NCBI GenBank assembly: GCA_036310005.1 | Contig: JAXJSP010000022.1 | Coordinates: 1-38,889 of the forward strand | Length of the DNA stretch: 38,889 bases | Source of the DNA: JAXJSP01 sp036310005 | Lineage (GTDB): Bacteria > Bacillota > Clostridia > Oscillospirales > Acutalibacteraceae | Reading direction: 5' to 3' | Shown here: positions 25,444-32,480 of the stretch, one piece after another | Layout: every line of letters begins with the position of its first letter | How positions within the stretch are numbered: the first letter of the stretch is position 1 | Notes under the pieces: model-generated | Told to the model about the DNA's origin: nothing | Seen by the model: the letters and a program-made list of their open reading frames with translations, nothing else | Database searches by the model: none | Translations under genes and position numbers: made by a program

Positions 25444-25980
25444 ATGAACACGCATGACATAATAACGGACAAGTTTTATTATGGAAAAAGTTCTCAATAT
25501 AAAAATACGATTGGCAATCAGCATTACCACAACCTTTTTGAGATATACTACCTTGAGGAAGGCTCTTGTCACTATTTCATAGATAACGAAACATATGAGG
25601 CAAGGGCAGGTGACATAGTACTCATTCCCGAGGGAATAATACACAAGACTGTTTACCTCGACAGTGATGCAAAGCGAAGGTTGATCTATTGCACTCAAAT
25701 GCATATCCCTGCGCCGGTAAGCAGATACTTGACGAATATAGGTTACATATACCGCAATAAAAAGGTTTCAAATGAGACGTTATCCATATTAAATGAAATA
25801 GAAAAAGAATGGTCATCACCGGATAAGTTCTCCGATAATATGATTTTATGTCACATGCACAGATTCTTTTTTCTGCTTGCGCGCAACCCGGATACAGAGG
25901 TGCCGAGCCGTAGCACGAACACCTATACCACGGCAACGATAGCATATATCAAGGAAAACTATTTTGAGGATGTTACGTTA
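25444..25980 (+). pseudogene. AraC-family regulator truncated before its DNA-binding domain
   Basis: ATG 25444 follows AAAAGGAG and starts MNTHDIITDKFYYG. An AraC-type cupin follows (HYHNLFEIYYLEEGS, AGDIVLIPEGIIHKTVY) with a helical linker up to YIKENYFEDVTL. There, at about 25980, the homology stops just as the first helix-turn-helix should begin. The frame stays open to 26178, but the extra residues are antisense to chromate-transporter genes. The gene is divergent from the GH4-uxaA operon and was surely its regulator before truncation. The product could still bind ligand but not DNA. Confidence 0.75.
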
Positions 25981-25981
25981 T

Positions 25982-26082
25982 TTGAGAACAGAATCATCTA
26001 TGAGAGAAAGCATGGCGTAACCGCCGCCAAAGGCGAATGCGCCAACCTTCAGAAAGGTAAAGAACAACTGCAAATAAATCAT
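25982..26082 (-). pseudogene. Second chromate-transporter gene, 5' fragment
   Basis: On the minus strand ATG 26082 opens MIYLQLFFTFLKVGAFAFGGGYAM, the N-terminus of a CHR-domain protein, closely resembling the start of the upstream gene (FLSMLKIGCFAFGGGYAI). It overlaps that gene's TGA by ATGA, as in two-gene CHR operons. The frame is cut after about 33 codons at the boundary with the uronate island. Confidence 0.8.
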
Positions 26083-26654
26083 TTCGTTTTCTCTCCTTTC
26101 GCTTTGTTTTTCTTAATAAAGAATATCGAAAGTCCGAGAATACCTGCGGCAAGAATGAACCATACCGAAGAGATGTGAACATCAAAGAGTGTGCAGAGTA
26201 TCATTCCGATGCAAGTCACAGAAAACACAATAATATTTTGAGGCGTTTTCTTCATCTTTTTCAGCATTTTCAGTCCTGCCGATGCGATGAGATATACCAC
26301 GCAAATCTGAATGCCCTTAAATGCCGCTGCAACGAGCGTAATCTCCATAAACTGCTCGTAAAAGAGCGATACGATATACATAATTATAAAGGACGGCAAA
26401 CACATGCCGACCGTTGCAACCACCGCGCCGACAAATCCCTTGAGCTTATAACCTATATAGGTCGCTACGTTGATAGCAATAGGTCCGGGTGTGGATTCTG
26501 CAATCGCAACTACATCGAGAAATTCGTCGTGATCGATCCAATTTCGTTTTGATATAAATTCATTTTCAAGCAATGCGATGATGGCATATCCGCCGCCAAA
26601 GGCGAAACAGCCGATCTTGAGCATTGACAAGAATATTGCAAATAAGATACTCAT
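26079..26654 (-). CDS. Chromate transporter (single CHR domain)
   Basis: This 191-residue membrane protein with one CHR domain contains the signature KIGCFAFGGGYAI (about 12-24), the NWIDHDEFLDVVAIAESTPGPIAIN segment (about 38-62) and FVGAVVATVGMCLPSF. About five hydrophobic stretches and a Lys-rich C-terminal tail are seen. Short CHR proteins normally work as heteromeric pairs encoded in tandem; here the second gene (from 26082) survives only as a fragment, so this protein may lack its partner. The natural substrate is uncertain. Confidence 0.88.
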   Translation of the reverse strand: MSILFAIFLSMLKIGCFAFGGGYAIIALLENEFISKRNWIDHDEFLDVVAIAESTPGPIAINVATYIGYKLKGFVGAVVATVGMCLPSFIIMYIVSLFYEQFMEITLVAAAFKGIQICVVYLIASAGLKMLKKMKKTPQNIIVFSVTCIGMILCTLFDVHISSVWFILAAGILGLSIFFIKKNKAKGEKTK

Positions 26655-26731
26655 ATTTTCACTCCAAATAGAATCCGTATAACTAATTGTATCATAAAAT
26701 GTTTGGTTATTCTACTTGATATTATTAAAAT

Positions 26732-26896
26732 TTTAGTTCAAGTCCGCCCCGAAAGCTGTTTTAGGCTTAGGATATCTATGAAAAACAACTGTGAAAATTG
26801 GTAAGAAAAAAGTCCGAAACCGTTGTGGTTTCGGAGTTTTCTGCTCCGATATCTAAATCGGTTCGCATTGTTGGCTCGTTGCACCGATTTAGATAC
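26732..26896 (-). repeat. Interspersed repeat, copy B (full length)
   Basis: Minus-strand order: GGTATCTAAATCGGTGCAAC (26896-26877), whose TAA is the stop of the hydrolase gene, then ACCGATTTAGATATCGG (26862-26846), the second arm of an inverted pair. Next are a terminator hairpin TCCGAAACC/GGTTTCGGA (26835-26813) with T6, and a tail ending GGGGCGGACTTGAACTAAA (26750-26732). On the plus strand the tail resembles a tRNA T-arm. Confidence 0.75.
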
Positions 26897-27890
26897 CAAG
26901 ATATTGATGCACAATCGGCCAAGCATCATCTGCATAGAATCTATGGCCGCCGTTACCTTTAATGAGAGTACAACGGGATTCTGCATTAAATGCGTCATAA
27001 ACGCGTTTTCCGCTGTTAAAAACCTTTTCGGCAGCACCCAACGGGAAAATTTCATCCTCTTTGCCGGACACCTGAATGAAATATTTAGGATATGCCATTG
27101 CGATAAGGTCATCCATATCAAAATATTCAGCTATATGAGGAATATAATTACAGGAACAGTGCGGCATAGCTCCTATAGAGTCCTTGTACGTGCACATCGC
27201 ACACGAAGGCATGGCAAGAACGATTCTATCTTCAAGAGCTGCAACGTATGCAGTCGCAGTGCCTCCGCCCGAGTTGCCCATACAGCAAATCATATCGGTA
27301 TCTACAACATCCTTAAATTGAGCTTGGATGACGTCTATAAGCCTGGAAACATCCCATACACGCTCGGCGATTGTGGTTCGCCCCATCATAAGCGCTACCA
27401 TACTCGAGTAAAGGCAACGGGGGCCGTTTTCGTCCCCTCCACATTCGCCAAAATTTCTTTGCTCCAAAGCAATGGCGGCAAACCCTTCTTTAACTGCACG
27501 CACACAAAAATCGCGGTCGCCGCCGTTTATGATGTCTTCATCCCCTTCAAATTTAGGTCTGCCCAAAGAAATGTGCATGCCTTTAGAGTGCCCTTGCAAG
27601 CAAATCATTACAGGCGGTTTTTCAATTCCGTCGGGAAGCAATAAGTGACAAGGAACGCGGTAGCCGGCTTCGCTTTGATAGGTAAAACGAGTTTCGATAA
27701 CACCCTCGTTTTTTTCTTGATATTCTATCTTAAAATCCAAATCAACCTTATTAAACTTATCTAGCCCCAAAAGTTGAGAAAGTTTGTTTCTGGCGGAAAT
27801 CTGCCACTCATTAAAGGTGGAAATATCACAAGACATAGAGGGCGTTACCTTTTGAATTAACGCTATATTATTTTCGAAAGCTGTTTTCAT
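26889..27890 (-). CDS. Alpha/beta hydrolase (acetyl xylan esterase-like)
   Basis: This protein of about 333 residues has an alpha/beta-hydrolase core after an N-terminal helical cap. VMICLQGHSKGMH forms the oxyanion strand (about 93-105), CCMGNSGGGTATAY carries the nucleophile serine (about 206), VSGKEDEIFP the acid and KGNGGHRFYADDAW the histidine. The layout recalls large acetyl-xylan-esterase-like or dienelactone-hydrolase-like proteins. No signal peptide, so cytosolic. A TTG at 27908 is in frame, but ATG 27890 with AAAGGA at 27905-27900 is the better start. It has its own consensus promoter, and its stop codon lies inside repeat copy B. Confidence 0.78.
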   Translation of the reverse strand: MKTAFENNIALIQKVTPSMSCDISTFNEWQISARNKLSQLLGLDKFNKVDLDFKIEYQEKNEGVIETRFTYQSEAGYRVPCHLLLPDGIEKPPVMICLQGHSKGMHISLGRPKFEGDEDIINGGDRDFCVRAVKEGFAAIALEQRNFGECGGDENGPRCLYSSMVALMMGRTTIAERVWDVSRLIDVIQAQFKDVVDTDMICCMGNSGGGTATAYVAALEDRIVLAMPSCAMCTYKDSIGAMPHCSCNYIPHIAEYFDMDDLIAMAYPKYFIQVSGKEDEIFPLGAAEKVFNSGKRVYDAFNAESRCTLIKGNGGHRFYADDAWPIVHQYLGI

Positions 27891-27928
27891 TTTTTTGATT
27901 CCTTTCAAAGCGTATTGTTTTTAGATAA

Positions 27929-27957
27929 ATTATAATGTGGGGATAACTTATTGTCAA
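27929..27957 (-). promoter_or_regulatory. Consensus promoter of the alpha/beta hydrolase gene
   Basis: On the minus strand TTGACA (27957-27952), a 17-base spacer and TATAAT (27934-27929) are a perfect consensus match, 38 bases before the ATG. Confidence 0.88.
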
Positions 27958-28037
27958 GCCGATAGCGTGCTGTTTGATGAATTTCCAAAGCCGGAACAAC
28001 ATATATTTGTCCTTATAAAATCTGTAATTTGCCGTAA

Positions 28038-28205
28038 AGGTGGTTCGAGTTCTCTCAAACACCCCGTTTCAAGCGGAAGCTATCTGCGAAATATAACAGT
28101 GAAAATTCATATAGAAAAACTCCGAAACCGTTGTGGTTTCGGACTTTTCTGCTCCGATATCTAAATCGGTTCGCATTGTTGGCGCGTCGCACCGAAAAAG
28201 ATATC
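28038..28205 (-). repeat. Interspersed repeat, copy C (full length)
   Basis: Minus-strand order: GATATCTTTTTCGGTGCGAC (28205-28186), then ACCGATTTAGATATCGG (28170-28154), then hairpin TCCGAAACC/GGTTTCGGA with TTTTTC. On the plus strand the left end has GGTGGTTCGAGTTCTCTC (28039-28056), which resembles a tRNA T-arm and acceptor. It begins directly after the activase stop codon at 28207. Confidence 0.75.
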
Positions 28206-28206
28206 T

Positions 28207-29025
28207 TTAATATTTTTCTTCTTTTCGTTTGTGTTGAATAATTACTTCTGCCGCCTGAATTTGTGCCGCCGAGGGTAATATTTTCGGCAAGGTATTTTCC
28301 ATGCCGAGTGCATCATACTTCGAACCGGCATAATTATGATACGGTAACACTTTTATAGCTTTTACATTCTTTAAGGGTTTTAAAAATTGAGCGATCTTCT
28401 CAATCTGATTATCATTATGATCCGGAACATAAGGTATTCTGATTTCGCTGCTTTTACCACAAGAATCTATATATTTTAAATTCTCTAAAATGATGCTGTT
28501 GCTTTGCCCGGTGCATTTAATATGAACATCTTCATCTATTGCTTTTATATCATACAAGAAGGTGTCAGTATAAGGAATAACCTTATCAATAGCATCTTTA
28601 GAAATAAAACCGCATGTGTCAACTGCTGTGTTGATACCGTTTTCTTTCAGGCGTTCCAAGAGAGTAGCGCAAAAATCGGCTTGGCAAAGACACTCGCCAC
28701 CCGAAAGTGTGACACCGCCGCCCGACGACTCATAAAAATCCCTATCTTCCAAAAGCAAGGGCAATAGTTCTTCAACCGTCACTTCTTTGCCGTATAGAAT
28801 CTTTGCATCTCCGAGGCAATCTTCCGGAGTAAAATCTTCTTTTTTGCACTCTTTGCAACCTATACACTTATTTTTATAAAAGGCGATCTGTGGCTTAAAA
28901 GATATGCTTTCAGGGTTATGACACCAAATACATTTTAGCGGACATCCTTTGAAAAATATGGTAGTTCTTATTCCGTCTCCGTCGTGAACAGCGAAGCGTT
29001 TTATATCAGAAATCAACGCTTTCAT
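28207..29025 (-). CDS. Glycyl-radical-enzyme activase (radical SAM)
   Basis: This 272-residue activating enzyme installs the glycyl radical on its partner GRE. The N-terminal GDGIRTTIFFKGCPLKCIWCHN contains the radical-SAM CxxxCxxC (C28, C32, C35). An auxiliary-cluster insert follows with C54, C57, C60 and C70, which is only one [4Fe-4S] set, where many GRE activases have two. The SAM-binding region reads GGGVTLSGGECLCQ, where GGEPL is usual. Its ATG overlaps the GRE stop by four bases (ATGA), implying translational coupling and a fixed partnership. It is followed directly by repeat copy C. Confidence 0.92.
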   Translation of the reverse strand: MKALISDIKRFAVHDGDGIRTTIFFKGCPLKCIWCHNPESISFKPQIAFYKNKCIGCKECKKEDFTPEDCLGDAKILYGKEVTVEELLPLLLEDRDFYESSGGGVTLSGGECLCQADFCATLLERLKENGINTAVDTCGFISKDAIDKVIPYTDTFLYDIKAIDEDVHIKCTGQSNSIILENLKYIDSCGKSSEIRIPYVPDHNDNQIEKIAQFLKPLKNVKAIKVLPYHNYAGSKYDALGMENTLPKILPSAAQIQAAEVIIQHKRKEEKY

Positions 29026-31259
29026 TGTATATTCTCCGCTCTTAAAATATAAGCATCCTGCTCTTTACGATCCATATTATTCCAAAGTGTATTCCAACCG
29101 CAAACCCTTACTTGTAGGTTTTTGTATTTGTCGGGATTTTGCTGTGCATCACGAAGCGTATTTGTGTCAAAGACATTAAATTGAATTGACTGTCCACCTT
29201 TTTTCAGATAAGTCATTAAAATCCCTTTGAACACGTTAAAACCGTTTTCACCATCAACGGCGCTTGGATGAAGCATAATATCCAAACAAAATGATTCGTG
29301 ATAATCAGACGGCGAAAGCTTCGTTGCAGAGTCTACCAGCGCCGTAACGCCGTTTTTATCCATACCGGGTACGGCACTTGCATTTTTAGAAAGCTCTTCT
29401 CCTGCATGTCTTCCGTCAGGTAATGCACCAGTGGTTTTGCCCTGCTGCACAAAAGCACGGGCCGAGTGGAAAATTGCTTTATAAACGCCGCCTCTGCTGT
29501 TTGGCTTATTATTTGTCTTATTAGCAAAATAGCTTGCCATTGCACCGGCATACGTATCTGCAACCATATCGTTATTTCCGTATTTATGCGTCGATTTTTT
29601 TATTTTCGCTTGCAGAAGTTCATACCCTTGCCAATTTCCTTTTAAGGCATCCGCCATTTGAGTCAGGGAAATTTCTTTTTTTTCAAAAACAAATTCTTTG
29701 ACTGCCATCAAGCTGTCAACGGCACTTGCAAATCCGCAGTTCAGCATGGCGTTGTTGTTGAATTTCACACCGCCGCCATAGCCATCTTTGCCGTTTTTAA
29801 GACTGGTTTCTATAGTTGCTGAGTACATAGAAGACGGATTTACAAAGCTTAAAAATCTTTCTGCATCGTTGGTAATCTTCATGCTTTGCTCAATCAGATA
29901 TTCCCATTGTTTCAGGAATGCAAAATAAAAATCTTCAAATGTTTTTATTTCGGAAACTTCACCTGTTTTAATGCCCACCTGCTTATTTGTGACGGTATCA
30001 AAACCGTTGGTAAACACAAACTCCACCGCTTTTGCCGCATTGACGTAGCCTGAGGTAGAAGATACCTCATTTGCTCTGACACCGGTTTCATAGCAACCCC
30101 TAACGTCATAGCTGATCGCTTCTTCATAGGTTGCACCGTATCCCATAATCGCCTTGATCATTGCGGGCTCACAACAAAAAACTACACTCGCATTTTTTCG
30201 GTGAATCATATCAAACGCCTTCATTAAAATTTCATCGGGAGTATTTTTGTTGATTTTCAACTGTATCTTTGGATTATATATTTCAAGTTCATCATACACA
30301 TCAAGTATCTCATAGGACAGCTCATTATATTTCGTACTACCGTCCAGGTTTGTACCTCCCATATAAAACGGCTGTCCCCAATAGTTCCCTATGGCAGACC
30401 ATTGCATCAAAAAATACGACAAATAATTACGCGCGTCTTCTTTGGTGATCTTGCCCGATGCAAGATCGTTTTTGTAAAACCCATACAAGGTATTATCAAG
30501 ACCATTTCCAAGAGAACGAACTTGATAGCTGTCAATGCTTTCTGAAATGATAAAATAAAGATAAATCATTTGCAGGGCTTCGTAAAAAGAGGTGGGGGCA
30601 CCATCCCGCAAATGTTTCAGACAGGTTGCAATAGCAGCCGCTTTGGCAAAGTTTTGCTGCTCAGCCACTCGGTACATTCTGTCGATCAGTTTGATGATTG
30701 CGGTATATTGAATCTCAATGCCCTCAAAAAAAGCAGACATTTCTTCATTTAAAGTGTCGTTTTTCTTGTGTTCTTCCTTGTATTTTCTTGCCCTGTCTCT
30801 AATGCCCACAAAGCCTAATTCCATTATAGATTTCCAATCCGGCACAACGTGGTCGTAATCCGTCCAGATCATTACCGCACCCGAACGATTAAAATCATCA
30901 GAGCGTTCCAACGTTTCAGGGTCGCGATGAGTCCTTGCTTCGTGTTCCCATTTTTGGAAGGTAGTATTATTTGCTAATCGGTTAAGAGAATAAAGTCCGA
31001 CAAAATAATCGTGTTCATTTATGTATAAACGCTCGTTCTCAAGAACATATTTAATAGCCATTGCCCGCGAAACCGGATGCGGTAAATTTTCAGTTTCTTT
31101 TGAAAGCCTTTCAAGTCCATTCAAAAGTGCATCATCATCAATCCCGCTTTCTTCGATATATCCGATGCCGTGATAGGCCATACGCATAAAAGCATTAAAC
31201 TCTTTTTCAGGATCGTGATACTTTCTTTCAACAAAATATCTATCTGTTTCTGTAATCAT
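29022..31259 (-). CDS. Glycyl radical enzyme of unassigned substrate class
   Basis: This 745-residue member of the pyruvate formate-lyase/GRE superfamily starts at ATG 31259 (AGGCGG at 31273-31268); ATG 31283 is an upstream alternative. The catalytic loop YDVRGCYET has the thiyl cysteine (about C389) and GCxE glutamate (about E391) typical of dehydratase, lyase and decarboxylase GREs rather than true PFL (CC pair). The glycyl loop is VRVCGWN (Gly about 721) instead of the common RV(S/T/A)GY. SVVFCCEPAM replaces the usual PSIVFPND-like stretch. VNPSSMYSAT is the core motif shared with the fragment at 8204. The substrate cannot be named. The neighbours are an activase and a divergent AraC; there are no microcompartment genes. 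Confidence 0.88.
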   Translation of the reverse strand: MITETDRYFVERKYHDPEKEFNAFMRMAYHGIGYIEESGIDDDALLNGLERLSKETENLPHPVSRAMAIKYVLENERLYINEHDYFVGLYSLNRLANNTTFQKWEHEARTHRDPETLERSDDFNRSGAVMIWTDYDHVVPDWKSIMELGFVGIRDRARKYKEEHKKNDTLNEEMSAFFEGIEIQYTAIIKLIDRMYRVAEQQNFAKAAAIATCLKHLRDGAPTSFYEALQMIYLYFIISESIDSYQVRSLGNGLDNTLYGFYKNDLASGKITKEDARNYLSYFLMQWSAIGNYWGQPFYMGGTNLDGSTKYNELSYEILDVYDELEIYNPKIQLKINKNTPDEILMKAFDMIHRKNASVVFCCEPAMIKAIMGYGATYEEAISYDVRGCYETGVRANEVSSTSGYVNAAKAVEFVFTNGFDTVTNKQVGIKTGEVSEIKTFEDFYFAFLKQWEYLIEQSMKITNDAERFLSFVNPSSMYSATIETSLKNGKDGYGGGVKFNNNAMLNCGFASAVDSLMAVKEFVFEKKEISLTQMADALKGNWQGYELLQAKIKKSTHKYGNNDMVADTYAGAMASYFANKTNNKPNSRGGVYKAIFHSARAFVQQGKTTGALPDGRHAGEELSKNASAVPGMDKNGVTALVDSATKLSPSDYHESFCLDIMLHPSAVDGENGFNVFKGILMTYLKKGGQSIQFNVFDTNTLRDAQQNPDKYKNLQVRVCGWNTLWNNMDRKEQDAYILRAENIQ

Positions 31260-31328
31260 ATCAGCACCGCCTTTCGAATTCATTTTATAACAAAATAGCG
31301 CTTAATACCATAAATAAAAAGAAAGTAA

Positions 31329-31357
31329 TTGACTATTTCGAAAGTGAATTATATAAT
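31329..31357 (+). promoter_or_regulatory. Putative promoter of the GRE-locus AraC gene
   Basis: TTGACT (31329-31334), 17-base spacer, TATAAT (31352-31357), 16 bases before ATG 31374. It occupies the region that a longer reading of the gene would count as coding, which argues for the ATG 31374 start. Confidence 0.7.
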
Positions 31358-31373
31358 AATTAGTGGTGATAAT

Positions 31374-32144
31374 ATGGAAAAATTTATGAATCATAGTTTT
31401 ACAATTGGGGAAATCACATTTGTTAATATTGTCAAAGCAGGAACAGGCGCCAAAGTTCACAAAAACAGAAAAAGCCATGGACTTGCCGTTTTTCTCGGTG
31501 GTGAAAGAACCTTTTATTTTGAACACAAAAAAATAAAGGTTGAGGGAAATACAATCGTATATTTTCCTAAAGGCTCCAACTACACAATAAAGGAAAAAAT
31601 ATCATTTGACTGCTATGCAATCAATTTTGAAATGCCTGACAATGCCTGCTTTGAACCCTTTTCATTCAAAGTTAAAAATGTAAATGCCTATCTTGAAAGC
31701 TTTAAGCAAGCGCAACGACAACAAATGCGTAAAACCACAGGGTATGATTCAAAAATCAAATCCGAACTCTATAATATCATTTACAATATGCAATCGGAGT
31801 ATAATCTGCCGTATACAAACTCCAAAATTATAGAACCGGCAATAAACTATATTCACTCAAATTATTATAAAAAGAATATAAGTGTTGAATATCTGGCATC
31901 ATTATGCGGAATAAGCACCGTATATCTTAGAAATACTTTTATCAAGTTATTCGCACGCCCGCCCCTAAAATACATAAACAATCTAAAAATGGCTCGGGCA
32001 AGGGAGCTACTTGATTCACGGTTTTACAAGGTAAGCGAAGTGTGCTTTCTTTCAGGTTATAGCGATGAAAGTTATTTCTGTCGCGAATTTAAAAAACATT
32101 TTGAGATGACACCCAGCGACTATATGAGAATGGCTGAAAATTAA
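31374..32144 (+). CDS. AraC-family regulator of the GRE locus
   Basis: This 256-residue regulator has a short AraC-type cupin (about 1-100, with KSHGLAVFLGG and IVYFPKGSNYTI) and a C-terminal AraC domain with helix-turn-helix segments VEYLASLCGISTVYLRNTF and VCFLSGYSDESYFCREF. ATG 31374 follows GTGGTGA. It is divergent from the GRE-activase operon across a gap of about 115 bases and presumably activates it on sensing the GRE substrate. A decayed paralogue at 7680-8203 has the same divergent relation to a GRE fragment. Confidence 0.88.
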   Translation: MEKFMNHSFTIGEITFVNIVKAGTGAKVHKNRKSHGLAVFLGGERTFYFEHKKIKVEGNTIVYFPKGSNYTIKEKISFDCYAINFEMPDNACFEPFSFKVKNVNAYLESFKQAQRQQMRKTTGYDSKIKSELYNIIYNMQSEYNLPYTNSKIIEPAINYIHSNYYKKNISVEYLASLCGISTVYLRNTFIKLFARPPLKYINNLKMARARELLDSRFYKVSEVCFLSGYSDESYFCREFKKHFEMTPSDYMRMAEN

Positions 32145-32175
32145 TACACCTCAAAGAGACTCCATCCCCTATAAA

Positions 32176-32311
32176 TTTAGTCCAAGTCCTCCCCAAAGGT
32201 CGTTTTTGGGGAATGATATCTTTTGAATTGCACCTTGAAAAATGGCACGAAAAAACCCAAGAACCATTGCGGCTCTTGGGTTTTTGACACCGATATCTTT
32301 TTCGGTGCTAC
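32176..32311 (-). repeat. Interspersed repeat, copy D (variant)
   Basis: Minus-strand order: GCACCGAAAAAGATATCGGTG (32309-32289) as a compact inverted pair, terminator hairpin AACCCAAGAGCC/GGTTCTTGGGTT with T6, GATATC, hairpin CCCCAAA/TTTGGGG, and a tail GGAGGACTTGGACTAAAT (32194-32177) homologous to copy B's tail. It lies just downstream of initiator tRNA-Met. Confidence 0.7.
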
Positions 32312-32315
32312 TTTA

Positions 32316-32391
32316 TGGTTGCGGAGGGAGGACTTGAACCTCCGGCCTCCGGGTTATGAGCCCGACGAGCTACCAACTGCTCTACCCCGCG
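32316..32391 (-). tRNA. Initiator tRNA-Met (anticodon CAT)
   Basis: The minus strand folds as a complete tRNA. Acceptor CGCGGGG opposes CCTCCGC with the C1-A72 mismatch typical of bacterial initiator tRNA. The anticodon arm TCGGG-CTCATAA-CCCGG carries the three consecutive G-C pairs of initiators, and the T arm is GGAGG-TTCAAGT-CCTCC. CCA is encoded at 32318-32316. Confidence 0.95.
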
Positions 32392-32397
32392 GTATTT

Positions 32398-32452
32398 AAT
32401 ACTCTTATTGAGAGAGTATTAATATTATATACCAATCAAATAATAAAATCAA
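32398..32452 (-). promoter_or_regulatory. Promoter and leader hairpin of tRNA-fMet
   Basis: On the minus strand TTGATT (32452-32447), 17-base spacer, TATAAT (32429-32424). Between promoter and tRNA lies an inverted repeat AATACTCT/AGAGTATT (32398-32405 and 32413-32420), possibly a processing hairpin in the 5' leader. Confidence 0.75.
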
Positions 32453-32480
32453 GTCTTTTTTAAATATTTTTACTTAATCT

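Noticed and set aside
26823..27644. Plus-strand open frame opposite the alpha/beta hydrolase
   Set aside because: It begins in repeat copy B, has no ribosome binding site, and lies antisense to a protein with a full catalytic triad.
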